NCBI RefSeq assembly: GCF_008119665.1
Contig: NZ_CP043046.1
Location: forward strand, 1-64,000
Direction: 5' to 3'
From: Pigmentiphaga aceris
GTDB lineage: Bacteria > Pseudomonadota > Gammaproteobacteria > Burkholderiales > Burkholderiaceae_B
DNA length: 64,000 nucleotides
Shown here: positions 12,589 to 21,163 of the stretch, piece by piece
Position numbering within the stretch: the stretch's first letter is position 1
Layout of the letters: each line of letters starts with the position of its first letter
Translations under genes and position numbers: made by a program
Notes under the pieces: generated by a model
What the model was told of the DNA's origin: nothing
Database searches by the model: none
The model's input: only the letters and a program-made list of their open reading frames with translations

Positions 12589-12602
12589 CCGGAGAATTCT
12601 TC

Positions 12603-12965
12603 ATGCAAAACACCCGCTTCGGGCAGGCCATCTCTGTACTCACATCGCTCGACATGGCGCGCACGCTTGCGTACTACAATCAGGTGTTGGGCTTTAAAAC
12701 GACCCATTTCAAAGACCATGCTTACGGCATCGCCGTACGTGCTGATGTCGAGTTGCATTTCTGGGCATGCTCAGACAAACACATCGCCGAAAACACCTCG
12801 TGCTACATCCACGTGCACGACATCCAGGCCGTGCATCGCGACCTCAGCCTGCGCTTCCCCAATCTCTCACCAATCGTTCATGCGCCCTGGGGTATGGACG
12901 AGTTCCATTTGATCGATCCGGATGGCAATCTGATCAAGTTTGGACAGGATTCCGCCGCGTTGTAA
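12603..12965 (+). CDS. VOC (glyoxalase/bleomycin-resistance) family protein
   Basis: 120-residue single-domain protein of the vicinal oxygen chelate superfamily. The paired beta-alpha-beta-beta-beta units are recognisable: SLDMARTLAYYNQVLGF at the start of the first, and DEFHLIDPDGNLIKFGQ, the typical closing strand with a metal-ligand Glu/His pattern, at the end. The substrate cannot be told; members include glyoxalases, dioxygenases and antibiotic-binding proteins. GGAG at 12590-12593 supports ATG 12603. The gene starts immediately beside the truncated IS5 remnant, so its original upstream region has probably been replaced. Confidence 0.8.
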   Translation: MQNTRFGQAISVLTSLDMARTLAYYNQVLGFKTTHFKDHAYGIAVRADVELHFWACSDKHIAENTSCYIHVHDIQAVHRDLSLRFPNLSPIVHAPWGMDEFHLIDPDGNLIKFGQDSAAL

Positions 12966-12988
12966 GGTCACGCTTGTCGCATACGGTG

Positions 12989-13747
12989 ATGCCCTGCTCA
13001 ATGTCCAAGACGTCGATGCCATATCTGATCACCCCGAAACTGCGCGTTGCCACCGACGCAGATGTACAGGCGCTAAGCGCGTGGCTTGGCCATCCCCTGC
13101 CTCCAGGTTATGCAGACCACGTGAAGCGCCTGGGCTATGGCACTTACGACAATCGGGTGATCGTGCACATGCCCGCCGATATCCCGGCACAGACGCAAGA
13201 CGAACAGGACTTCATCCTCGAATACTTCGATGAGTTCTGGGGCGAAGACACCAGCATCACCCGCGATGAGGCTGCGCGGGCTGTCCCCTTTGGCGACTCC
13301 ATCGATGGCGACAAGATTTTGTACAGCTGCGAACGCCAACAATTGTTCGTCCTGCCGCGTCACGACGATCGCGTGTACTGGATGCCGCGTGGCTTCGAAG
13401 ACCCGCTCGACTGGGGTGATGGCCCGGACCTGCATTCGGACTTCATCACCTTCGATTCGGGTATCGATCGGGCTGTGGTGGAACTGTTCACCGCACAAAG
13501 TCTGAGCGTCGATCAGGTTGCCGCAGCGGTCACACAGCAGCTGGAAGCCGCACACCGCGTGGATGCCAGTTGGGGGGCGCTGCTGTATCTGCCCGCTTTG
13601 CATGGTCGGGTGCAGCTTACGCAAGCCCCTGGCGATTCCCGCGCGGTAGCACGCATCGATTACGACAAGATGTTGGAGGCAACCCTGACGCCTGTGTTGG
13701 ATGCGCTAGAAGACTTGGGGATGTTCATCACCAACCGGATGGACTGA
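12989..13747 (+). CDS. SMI1/KNR4 (SUKH)-like protein
   Basis: 252-residue protein of unconfirmed function. The N-terminal part (ADVQALSAWLGHPLPPGYADHVKRLGYGTYDNRVIV) has the layout of SUKH-superfamily proteins: an amphipathic helix, the LG-x-x-LPxxY turn, then strands. Many SUKH proteins are immunity factors against contact-dependent or polymorphic toxins, but no toxin gene is adjacent, so that role is not supported here. ATGs at 12989, 13001 and 13016 are all possible starts and none has a strong ribosome site; the first is used. It follows the VOC gene by 23 bp. Confidence 0.6.
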   Translation: MPCSMSKTSMPYLITPKLRVATDADVQALSAWLGHPLPPGYADHVKRLGYGTYDNRVIVHMPADIPAQTQDEQDFILEYFDEFWGEDTSITRDEAARAVPFGDSIDGDKILYSCERQQLFVLPRHDDRVYWMPRGFEDPLDWGDGPDLHSDFITFDSGIDRAVVELFTAQSLSVDQVAAAVTQQLEAAHRVDASWGALLYLPALHGRVQLTQAPGDSRAVARIDYDKMLEATLTPVLDALEDLGMFITNRMD

Positions 13748-13783
13748 TCGAAAACGCGTGCGCTGGCGTGCGTACATCCACGC

Positions 13784-14293
13784 TCATTCCACTTGCGCTT
13801 CCAGCTGCTTGGCGACATCGCGGTAGTAATTGGCTGACGCGGTGTTCTTTTGCCCGGCGTAATGCTGGCTCACCATCGTGGCGGCGCGCACCGCCAGGTT
13901 AAAGCTGTCGAGTCTGTCCTGCCATTGCAGATCACCCTCTCCGATCTCGCGGCCGGAGAACAGGCCCACGCGATAGCCGCCGTCCAGGTCTACGACGCCC
14001 TTGACCGGGACTCCTTCACGCATCTCGCCGTAGAACGCGGGGCCGGCCTGGTCACCCATGCGCGCGCGGAGCATGCCTATGCCGTTTGCCTTGCCGCCTT
14101 GGCATGAGCCGATCCACTGTTTGGGGGCGTCGGTCAGCGATGCGGGCGCGACGAAGCTGCATTTGCCTGCTGCGTCCTTGGACCAGATCAGGTCGGCGGC
14201 GTAGGCGGTGGCGGATGCCAGCAGCAGTACGGACGCGGCAAGCGTGACGCGTATGCGGCGCACGCGGGGCGGGGTGGTGTCGAAGGTGTGCAT
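13784..14293 (-). CDS. Secreted MORN-like hypothetical protein
   Basis: 169 residues with a clear N-terminal signal peptide (RRIRVTLAASVLLLASATAYAA). The mature part contains GGKANGIGMLRA and a similar glycine-rich strand further on, reminiscent of MORN repeats, then a helical tail. CAGGAG eight bases before ATG 14293 decides the start over an in-frame ATG further upstream. It is followed by no other gene on its strand and is convergent with the SUKH-like gene. The function is unknown; it is probably periplasmic. Confidence 0.65.
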   Translation of the reverse strand: MHTFDTTPPRVRRIRVTLAASVLLLASATAYAADLIWSKDAAGKCSFVAPASLTDAPKQWIGSCQGGKANGIGMLRARMGDQAGPAFYGEMREGVPVKGVVDLDGGYRVGLFSGREIGEGDLQWQDRLDSFNLAVRAATMVSQHYAGQKNTASANYYRDVAKQLEAQVE

Positions 14294-14321
14294 AGGCTGT
14301 GCTCCTGCGAGGGTCAAACCG

Positions 14322-14627
14322 TCAGGGATCTACGTCGTCCAGCGCTTTCAATACTGCAGGATTCTTTCGATACCGCTGTTGCAGCGTCTGCTTTTCAGCC
14401 TCGATGCTGTCGCAACGCAACTCGTCCAAGGCCGCTTCGATTTCCTTGCGGCGGTCTTTGTCGTAGGGTTCTTCACCGGCCCAGTGTTCGCACTCTTCCG
14501 CGCGGTTCAGGAATTTTTCTACCTCGGGCGGGAAGCGCTTGGCAGGTACAGCATTTGCGCTCAGGCCGGCGGCAAGCATCGACGTGGCGATGGCTGAAAG
14601 AATGGTGATGCGGGCACTGCGCTTCAT
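14322..14627 (-). CDS. Small periplasmic hypothetical protein
   Basis: 101 residues beginning with a typical signal peptide (MKRSARITILSAIATSMLAA, cleavage probably after SANA). The mature part is a charged helical stretch with two Cys (in EECEHW and LRCDS) that may form a disulfide. It lies 28 bp upstream of the MORN-like gene on the same strand, so the two may be cotranscribed. I recognise no family with confidence. Confidence 0.6.
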   Translation of the reverse strand: MKRSARITILSAIATSMLAAGLSANAVPAKRFPPEVEKFLNRAEECEHWAGEEPYDKDRRKEIEAALDELRCDSIEAEKQTLQQRYRKNPAVLKALDDVDP

Positions 14628-14758
14628 AGGATGGGCTCGTGACGACGGCGATTCGTTATAGCATCGCCGCCTTCGTCATTACGGTGACAAAGGCTGTCAC
14701 TCGTAAGCACCGTAATTGCCGCCCTGGCGGAGACATCCTGCCTGATCAGCAGTGACCT

Positions 14759-15265
14759 TCAATAGGCACCTGCAGGCAATACATCATTGAGATACGCAGA
14801 CCAATCAGGACGTGCACTCAACATGTGGCGTACCCACGCATCGCGTTCATGGGCGATGACCGCCAGTTCCCACACGCAGGCCAGTGCTGGCGTGCTCACA
14901 GGCGTGAACTGTGTCGGTTGCGCCAACGGTGCAGACAACATGCGTTGGCACAGGATTCCGCCCGAGATCCACCAATCCAGCAATAGCCACACAGCTTCCT
15001 CGCCGATGTGCACGATGCAGAATCCCAGGCCATGACTGCGTTCGTCGCAGGCATTTTCGGTCAGCACGTTTTGTACGGTGGTGCGCACAGAGGCCATGAT
15101 GGCATCGGACAAAATCGGGGTGGCCCAATTGGGGTCGCGATGGATGCCGTAGGTCTTGATCGCATGGCCTGCGGTGTGCCAAGTGTCCAGGTGGACAACG
15201 CGGCGTGGTAGGTAAGGCTCTGGCGCAAGGGTCATGTCGATCAACGCGTGATGGCGATAGTGCAT
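14759..15265 (-). CDS. Conserved-looking hypothetical protein
   Basis: 168 residues with a mixed alpha/beta character and no signal peptide or membrane segment. Several Trp- and His-rich patches (HLDTWHTAGH, WLLLDWWISGG) suggest a real folded protein. ATG 15265 is preferred over an earlier in-frame ATG (15307) because the conserved-looking sequence begins after it, but the ribosome site is weak. No domain is recognised. Confidence 0.55.
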   Translation of the reverse strand: MHYRHHALIDMTLAPEPYLPRRVVHLDTWHTAGHAIKTYGIHRDPNWATPILSDAIMASVRTTVQNVLTENACDERSHGLGFCIVHIGEEAVWLLLDWWISGGILCQRMLSAPLAQPTQFTPVSTPALACVWELAVIAHERDAWVRHMLSARPDWSAYLNDVLPAGAY

Positions 15266-15292
15266 TCTAAAAGGGCCTTGTGCTGAATTCGT

Positions 15293-15328
15293 TGGCTGGG
15301 CTGGCAATGTTTATCGCCAGCCCAGCCA
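15293..15328. terminator. Strong GC hairpin between two minus-strand genes
   Basis: A 13-bp perfect stem (15293-15305 with 15316-15328, core GGCTGGGC) and a 10-base loop lie downstream of the Bug-family gene. No T-tract follows, so it is either a weak terminator or an mRNA-stabilising hairpin. Confidence 0.45.
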
Positions 15329-15424
15329 GCTGAGACAGCGGCCTATTCCTCGCCGAAGTCTGAGCTTGTCGACATTGATGTCGAAGCAACACGTGTAAAC
15401 GCTGTCAGCGGAACGCGCCTTCAC

Positions 15425-16399
15425 TTAATCCAGCTTCACACCCGTCGCCTTGATGATCGGCCCCCAGCGCTCAGCCTCGGCCCGCGCGAACTTGCGGAAA
15501 TCATCAGGCGATCCACGCAACGGTTCCATGCCGAAGTCTGCGAAGCGCTTCACTACCGCCGGTGCATCAAACGAACGATTCAATTCTTCGTTCAATCGCT
15601 TCACCACATCTGCCGGCATCTTGGCCGGACCCAGCAAGCCCTGGAACGCAAACACCTCGACATCCGGCACGCCTGCTTCAGCAAGCGTCGGCACGTCCGG
15701 CAGCATCTTGCTGCGTGTGGTGGAACCGATGGCCAGCACCTTCACCTTGCCGGTCTGCATCAACGACAGGCCGGCTGCCAGGTCCAGGAACATGCAGTGC
15801 ACTTGTCCGGCCATCACGTCGGTCATGGCGGGCGCAGCGCCCCGATAGGGCACGTGGGTGACCTTGGCACCGGTGCGGTTCTTGAACAGCTCCATCGCCA
15901 GGTGGTGCGGTGAGCCGTTGCCGGGCGATGCGTAGTTCACTTCGTCGGGATGCGCCGCGGCGTAGGCCAGGAACTCTTTCACGTCCTTGGCCGGGAAGTT
16001 GGGGGACACGACCAGCGCAAGCGGGAAGCGGGCAATACCGCCGATGTAGGTGAAGTCTTTCTGCGGGTCGTAGGGCAGCTTGGCGAACAGGTATTCGTTG
16101 AAGGCCAATGCTGCGTTGTCGGCAGACATGAGCGTGTAGCCGTCGGGGGCGCTGCGGGCCACGGCGTCGGCACCGATGTTGGTGGCGGCACCGGGGCGGT
16201 TGTCGACGACGATGGGCTGGCCCAGGGGCACACGCAGGGTTTCAGCCAGGGTGCGGGCCAGTACGTCGGTGCCGCCGCCTGCCGGGTAAGGTACTACCCA
16301 GCGAATCGACTGAGTGGGGTAGGCTTGGGCGCGCACGATGGGCGCTGCGCCAGTGGCGGCAAGCGCGGCCATGCTCGCCAGGAAGTGGCGTCGGTGCAT
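15425..16399 (-). CDS. Bug-family tripartite tricarboxylate substrate-binding protein
   Basis: 324-residue periplasmic receptor of the Bug (TctC-like) family, expanded in Alcaligenaceae; members capture carboxylates, amino acids or related small acids. The N-terminus MHRRHFLASMAALAATGAAP is a signal peptide with a twin-Arg-like RR. The family pattern follows: YPTQSIRWVVPYPAGGGTDVLAR, VVDNRPGAATNIGADAVA, and PDGYTL. AGGAGATCAAC before ATG 16399 supports the start. No TctA/TctB membrane genes are adjacent, which is common for orphan Bug receptors. The ligand cannot be read. Confidence 0.93.
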   Translation of the reverse strand: MHRRHFLASMAALAATGAAPIVRAQAYPTQSIRWVVPYPAGGGTDVLARTLAETLRVPLGQPIVVDNRPGAATNIGADAVARSAPDGYTLMSADNAALAFNEYLFAKLPYDPQKDFTYIGGIARFPLALVVSPNFPAKDVKEFLAYAAAHPDEVNYASPGNGSPHHLAMELFKNRTGAKVTHVPYRGAAPAMTDVMAGQVHCMFLDLAAGLSLMQTGKVKVLAIGSTTRSKMLPDVPTLAEAGVPDVEVFAFQGLLGPAKMPADVVKRLNEELNRSFDAPAVVKRFADFGMEPLRGSPDDFRKFARAEAERWGPIIKATGVKLD

Positions 16400-16536
16400 G
16401 TTGATCTCCTAGGGCTTTATTGTTTTGGCAGCGTGGCTGCATCGTCACGACGATACGCGACGAGGCTGGCTGGCCCACGCTGCGGCAAACCCTGATCAGT
16501 GCACTGCATCATCCCTGGTGGAATGCCTTCGACGCG

Positions 16537-16950
16537 TTATGGGTTGGGCGCGTCCGCGCAGCTCAGGTCGCCAATCTCAGTCCCCTTCACGGGGATGACG
16601 CAGGACCAATATTCTTCTTTGCTGGGCCGAAGCGCCATGAGGTTCAGCGTCAGATGCACGCCGTCTGGTTTGACCGAGATGTCCTTGAACCCGGCATAGG
16701 AAAATTCCGTGTCGAAGGACTTGCCCTGGAATGTGCAGATATTCGATGACGACAGTACTTTCCAGCGTTGATCCGGGCTGATGACCTGGATGCCAAGGCA
16801 AGCGGTGTCAAAACTCTTAACGTATCTGACAAGGCTCTTGCCAATGCGCCCACTGCCGACCTCGTAGGCGGCACCCAGGTTCATTGACGATGCAGTAGCA
16901 TTGCCGGCAAGCAAAAGGGACAGGATCAGGGCGGTTCTTGAGAAATTCAT
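16537..16950 (-). CDS. Secreted hypothetical protein
   Basis: 137 residues with an N-terminal signal peptide (MNFSRTALILSLLLAGNATA) and a beta-rich mature part with four Cys that could form two disulfides. It stands alone on the minus strand beside a divergent pair of membrane proteins. I do not recognise the family. Confidence 0.6.
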   Translation of the reverse strand: MNFSRTALILSLLLAGNATASSMNLGAAYEVGSGRIGKSLVRYVKSFDTACLGIQVISPDQRWKVLSSSNICTFQGKSFDTEFSYAGFKDISVKPDGVHLTLNLMALRPSKEEYWSCVIPVKGTEIGDLSCADAPNP

Positions 16951-17035
16951 GAATCGTTGAATAGGCGTGTCAGCGCAAGGTGTGACATTAATGGAAATGC
17001 TGATTTGTACTCGTTAACCAAGGCTGACGGATGAT

Positions 17036-17482
17036 ATGACGCATATTCGTTACTTCAAATGTGCCATCTGGCTGCCAGCCATCCTGCTGTCAATTCTGCT
17101 GATTGTGGATGCCCGCTATTTCTCTCCGCCGTTGACAGGTGGTGTCGAGCAGTATGTTCTGCTTTACGCGCTTGGCTTCGGGCTGCCTGCCTACGTGGCC
17201 TTTGCCTGGTGTGCGTCGCGCATGGTAGGTGGAAAGTCTGGCCCGGCGCTGGTGCGTCTTGCCTGGTGGGCACCGGTGATGTTTGTGCCCTTCTATGCTG
17301 CACCGTGGCTTCTGTATGGGCTGGGTGGTCTGCTGTCCGGCAGATCCTCAGGCGTTGGCATGATGTTCATGTGGTTGGCCTACCTGCCTTATGTGCTGGG
17401 GTTGGGGTATATGTTTTCTGGTTTCACCGTGCTTGGTTATAAAACAATCGCCAGTAGAAGTTATTTGGGCAATAAAGTCTGA
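17036..17482 (+). CDS. Four-helix membrane protein, function unknown
   Basis: 148 residues with four predicted transmembrane segments: about 7-26, 35-60, 69-96 and 103-135. Tyr, Trp and Gly are frequent in the helices. No catalytic motif is seen. It is followed 12 bp later by a second membrane-anchored protein, so the two probably form an operon with the Sel1-like gene beyond. Confidence 0.55.
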   Translation: MTHIRYFKCAIWLPAILLSILLIVDARYFSPPLTGGVEQYVLLYALGFGLPAYVAFAWCASRMVGGKSGPALVRLAWWAPVMFVPFYAAPWLLYGLGGLLSGRSSGVGMMFMWLAYLPYVLGLGYMFSGFTVLGYKTIASRSYLGNKV

Positions 17483-17494
17483 TTTTCAACATCC

Positions 17495-17863
17495 ATGAAG
17501 CACCGATTAACTATTCCGATTCTTATCAAAACTACGCTTGGTGCCGCGATCATTCTGGTGATCATGTTTACCAATCTTCTATCGAATAGCTGGATGCTGC
17601 TGACAGATCGGGGGAATTTCATTCCCGCAGAATCCTCCATCTTTTCCTTTGAGCCCTACGTGATAAACCCAGGTTCTTCGAATTACTGGATCTACGGTGA
17701 AGATGGCAAGCACTATTATTATTTTTCCTATGATCGCACGACACCGTACGCGTTCATCGCAAAGTCCAATAGCTGCCCCAATTTCGACCGGCTAAACTTC
17801 AAAACCTGGTGCAGTGCGCAGCCGGGGCATGCCGCGACGGTCGGCCAGCACAGCAAGCAATGA
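17495..17863 (+). CDS. Membrane-anchored hypothetical protein
   Basis: 122 residues with one N-terminal transmembrane segment (about 4-32, LTIPILIKTTLGAAIILVIM) and a soluble C-terminal part with several Tyr residues and two Cys, probably periplasmic. The codon mix is slightly less GC-rich than nearby genes. The function is unknown. Confidence 0.5.
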   Translation: MKHRLTIPILIKTTLGAAIILVIMFTNLLSNSWMLLTDRGNFIPAESSIFSFEPYVINPGSSNYWIYGEDGKHYYYFSYDRTTPYAFIAKSNSCPNFDRLNFKTWCSAQPGHAATVGQHSKQ

Positions 17864-17886
17864 CTGAAATTTTCCAGGGCTAGAAC

Positions 17887-18924
17887 GTGATCGGCATGAT
17901 TTTTTCTCTGAAGAACAAAACGGGTGCTGCTGCGCTGGTAGCCACGGCCATGCTGGCCTTGTCTCATGGCACCGCCTATGCCGACGAATGCGCGTCTCAG
18001 GACTTCAACAAATTTCTGGGCGCATTTTCTGCCAGCGCTGACAGCCAGCAGCGCCACACTATCGCTACCCCCAAGGTGCTGGTGCTGAAGCATGTGGCAG
18101 ATGCGGGTGGGTTCGAACCGCACACGACAGATGTGGCGAAGTCGGCGCTGGCGTTCCCGTTGATGTCACCGATCGCTGTGGGCGGACACAAAGATGTCGA
18201 GATCGAAGAGATCGACGATAAAAGCATCGACGTGGTGGACAAGCGGGCCGGCTACAGCAATATCAAAATCTTCAATTTCGCTCGCCAGTCTCGTCAATCG
18301 TGTTGGACGCTGGAAGGCGTCGAAGACTGGTCAGTCAGCGACAAGGATCTGTCCGTCGTAGCAAGCAAGCCGGGCTTGAGCGCAGCAGAAAACCGTTGCT
18401 TCCAACGCGCAAGAATCTACGGCGGTCTGGGTGGCCTGGACCTGTACCGGCTGACCGGCGAGTTCTTTGACGCTGCCTTGGAAAACTACGTGTGCGCGGC
18501 GGCATCAGGCGATCCCGAGGCCAGCTTGCGCGCAGCAAGCCTGAGCCTGTCGGGCATGGCCCCGCAGCTGGAAACGCCGGTTGTCGAAAAGCTGTTCAAG
18601 GCTGCGGCCACCACGCTTGCCGACGGTGCCTCAAGCCTCTCCACCTTCTACTGCTACGGGAATACGACCGATCCGCAAGGTGCCTGTCGTCAGCCTGAAC
18701 TGGCGGAACAATCGCTGGTCCGTGCGGCGTCCATGGGCTCGATCGATGCGGTCAATTACCTGGGCTATTCCTTCGAGCAGGGCACCATGGCCACCAAAGA
18801 CGCCTACCGCGCGCTGGCGTGTTATCGCCTGGCGGCCGACAAGGGAAACACCACCGCTGCGGCCAACCTGACTCGCCTTCAGGCATTGGTGATTGAGTCC
18901 GCCGAGCCCAGCCGCTGCTTTTGA
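17887..18924 (+). CDS. Secreted protein with Sel1-like repeats
   Basis: 345 residues with a signal peptide (about 10-33, ending ALSHGTAYA) and a C-terminal set of Sel1-like helical repeats, best seen in AVNYLGYSFEQGTMATKDAYRALACYRLAADKGN, the typical alanine- and glycine-spaced pattern. Sel1 repeats serve as protein-interaction scaffolds. Several Cys in the mature region may form disulfides. AGGG upstream fits a GTG start at 17887; ATG 17896 is an alternative. Probably the third gene of a small envelope cluster. Confidence 0.65.
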   Translation: MIGMIFSLKNKTGAAALVATAMLALSHGTAYADECASQDFNKFLGAFSASADSQQRHTIATPKVLVLKHVADAGGFEPHTTDVAKSALAFPLMSPIAVGGHKDVEIEEIDDKSIDVVDKRAGYSNIKIFNFARQSRQSCWTLEGVEDWSVSDKDLSVVASKPGLSAAENRCFQRARIYGGLGGLDLYRLTGEFFDAALENYVCAAASGDPEASLRAASLSLSGMAPQLETPVVEKLFKAAATTLADGASSLSTFYCYGNTTDPQGACRQPELAEQSLVRAASMGSIDAVNYLGYSFEQGTMATKDAYRALACYRLAADKGNTTAAANLTRLQALVIESAEPSRCF

Positions 18925-19023
18925 CATGCAGGGTGTCAAAACACCGCTGCAAGTCCTTGCATGATGTGACAATCACCTTTGTCGGCGCTGCCTGCGCCGT
19001 CATGACGTATTGAGGGAGTCAGC

Positions 19024-20376
19024 ATGTCGCCGCTAGAAATCTGGCTGGTCATCCTGATGTTGATCCTGCTGAACGCGTTTTTCTCTACCGCTGAGTTCTC
19101 CGTAGCCACCTCGCGCAAGAGCAAGCTGGAACAGCTGGCGCTGGCCGGCAACAAGAACGCGCAGCGGGTCATCGACCTGGGGCAGACGCCGACCAAGTTC
19201 ATTGCCGTGATCCAGGTCAGCGTGAACATCATCGCGATCGTGTCCGGCATTTTTGGCGACAAAAGCTTCAGCCCGGCGTTTCAGCGTTTCTTCGAATGGG
19301 TGGGGCTGAACCCGCCGCTGTCGGAAACACTGTCGCTGGCGGCATCGGTGCTGTTCATCACGTCCCTGTTCATTCTGTTCTCGGAACTGATTCCGAAGAA
19401 GATGGCGTTCTCGCACCCGGAACGCGTGGCCTGCGCGATCATCACACCGCTGCTGTTCACGCTGAAGGTGTTCGGCCCGCTGGTGTGGTTGCTGTCCTTC
19501 TTTGCCGACCTGATTCTGCGTGGTCTGAAGGTGTCCACGCAGCGTGATGAAAACATCTCGTTCGAAGAGGTCTCGGCGATCATCACGCAGGGGGCGAAGT
19601 CCGGGCTGCTGGAGCGCAATGAACACCATCTGATCGAGAACGTGTTCTCACTGACTGACCGTACGGTGCTGTCGGCCATGACGGTCAAGAGCGAGATCAT
19701 TTTCATTGACGTGAACGATGGTCAGCAGGACATCAACGACAAGATCCTGTCGCACCCGCATTCGCGTTTTCTGGTGGCCGATAGCGAGCTGGACAACCTG
19801 TTGGGCTATATCGATTCGGTCACGCTGCTGAAGAACATCATCGCGCGTCAGGATGCGACCTTGAGCCGTGAAAAGCTGAAGGAGCAAGGCCTGAAAAGCG
19901 TGCTGACGATTCCCGATTCACTGACGCTGCTGGACGTGCTGGATCGCTTCCGCGAAACCCGTCAGGACATTGCCGCCATCGTCAACGAGTTCGGCATGGT
20001 GGTGGGCTTGATCACCTTGAACGATGTGCTGGGCACGTTGATGGGCAGCGTCAGCCACCCGATGAACGAGAACGAATTGATCGTGAAGCGCGCCGACAAT
20101 TCATGGCTGATCGATGGCCGTGCACCGGTCGAGGACATGAAGCGCCTGTTCGCCTGGGACGAGTTGCCGAACCAGAATTACGAGACCGTCAGCGGCTTCC
20201 TGATGTACCTGATGAAGTGCATTCCGAAGAAGGCGCAGAGCATCGAATTCCGAGGCATCCGCTTTGAAGTGGTGGACGTGGACGGCTACCGCATCGACGA
20301 GGTGATGGCGACGATTTCGACTGACAAGGACAAGGGCGTTGATGCGGCCACGCGCCCGCCAGACGCGCAAGTCTGA
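19024..20376 (+). CDS. CNNM/CBS-domain CorC-HlyC family membrane protein
   Basis: 450-residue inner-membrane protein often labelled hemolysin family; the better view is a CNNM-type transporter-associated protein linked to Mg/Co efflux. An N-terminal DUF21 membrane domain with several helices (about 1-190, ISPLEIW... helix, then FILFSELIPKKMAFSHP) precedes two CBS domains (about 210-340) and the CorC_HlyC C-terminal domain (about 355-435). GAGGGAG before ATG 19024 supports the start. It is a housekeeping gene, not a toxin. Confidence 0.9.
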   Translation: MSPLEIWLVILMLILLNAFFSTAEFSVATSRKSKLEQLALAGNKNAQRVIDLGQTPTKFIAVIQVSVNIIAIVSGIFGDKSFSPAFQRFFEWVGLNPPLSETLSLAASVLFITSLFILFSELIPKKMAFSHPERVACAIITPLLFTLKVFGPLVWLLSFFADLILRGLKVSTQRDENISFEEVSAIITQGAKSGLLERNEHHLIENVFSLTDRTVLSAMTVKSEIIFIDVNDGQQDINDKILSHPHSRFLVADSELDNLLGYIDSVTLLKNIIARQDATLSREKLKEQGLKSVLTIPDSLTLLDVLDRFRETRQDIAAIVNEFGMVVGLITLNDVLGTLMGSVSHPMNENELIVKRADNSWLIDGRAPVEDMKRLFAWDELPNQNYETVSGFLMYLMKCIPKKAQSIEFRGIRFEVVDVDGYRIDEVMATISTDKDKGVDAATRPPDAQV

Positions 20377-20408
20377 CCGCCGCCCTTCGTGCTTGCTGGC
20401 GTCAGCGC

Positions 20409-20780
20409 TTACCAGTCGCGCGTGGCGGTGAGTTCCTCGATGTCCGCATCGGCAAACCCGTAGGTCTGCGCGATGAACAGCACATCTACCGCAATGCAGT
20501 CGCGCGCCACGGTGTCGATCTCGCTGCCGGCGTCGTAGAACGCGTCGACCAGTTCGTTGAAGCGTTCGGTGGCGGCGTTGGTCAGGGCGTACAAGGCGTC
20601 CAGGTTGCGCGGCTGCGTGGCTTCGATCTGCGCGCTCAGGTCTTGCAGGATCTCTACCCCCTGTTGCACGACGGCGGTGGGGTAGTAGCTGCTGTCCAGC
20701 ATCTCTGCCAGGAAGCGGTGCTCAAGAATCGCGGGGTTGGTGATGGGCAAGGGTCGATCTCCTTGAGTTGTTGCAGGCAA
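20409..20780 (-). CDS. DUF5713 family protein
   Basis: 123 residues that fit the DUF5713 pattern from end to end: FLAEMLDSSYYPTAVVQQ, DALYALTNAATERFNEL, SEIDTVARDCIAVDVLFIA, and the closing ADIEELTATRDW. No function is established for the family. It is a soluble, mostly helical protein, convergent with the CorC/HlyC-type gene. Confidence 0.8.
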   Translation of the reverse strand: MPATTQGDRPLPITNPAILEHRFLAEMLDSSYYPTAVVQQGVEILQDLSAQIEATQPRNLDALYALTNAATERFNELVDAFYDAGSEIDTVARDCIAVDVLFIAQTYGFADADIEELTATRDW

Positions 20781-20953
20781 CTGCAGGGTGCCACAAGCAG
20801 ACAGTCACAAGCGGCGGCATTGATGAAGCATGCCATAGGGGGCGCAAGGCGCATCGTGCTTGCCCTGGGCCTGGGTGCTCTGGGACCATAGGGGCACGGA
20901 AATGTTGCCCCCACGCGTCCCCCACGCACCCATCGCATCACGACGGAGATTTC

Positions 20954-21163
20954 ATGGATCGACCGACTGCGCAAGACATCGAGAGCGCCGCACAACGCGC
21001 TGGCTGGACTTTGGCTTCTGGACGCGCCGAGCAGATCGCAGCGGCCGCCGCGCCGCGCATTGCGGCTTTTGCCAAGGCACGCGACAGCCTGGACTTCGAT
21101 GACGATGTGAATTTCGCCATCGTGCTGCAGCAGACGCGCCATGTCGACGGAGCCGGTTCATGA
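20954..21163 (+). CDS. AtzG-like small amidase partner (DUF4089 type)
   Basis: 69-residue protein, mostly helical, starting at ATG 20954 behind GGAG (20945-20948) and overlapping the amidase gene by ATGA. In characterised systems AtzG is a small subunit that stabilises the amidase AtzE, analogous to GatC with GatA. Size, position and the helical RAEQIAAAAAPRIAAFA stretch fit this. The role is assigned from family and context. Confidence 0.7.
   Translation: MDRPTAQDIESAAQRAGWTLASGRAEQIAAAAAPRIAAFAKARDSLDFDDDVNFAIVLQQTRHVDGAGS

Noticed and set aside
12989..13747. Immunity gene of a contact-dependent toxin system
   Set aside because: The SUKH-like fold alone does not show this and no toxin or secretion gene is adjacent.
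19024..20376. Haemolysin toxin
   Set aside because: The label haemolysin for CNNM/CBS proteins is historical; the domain set is that of an ion-transport-associated membrane protein.
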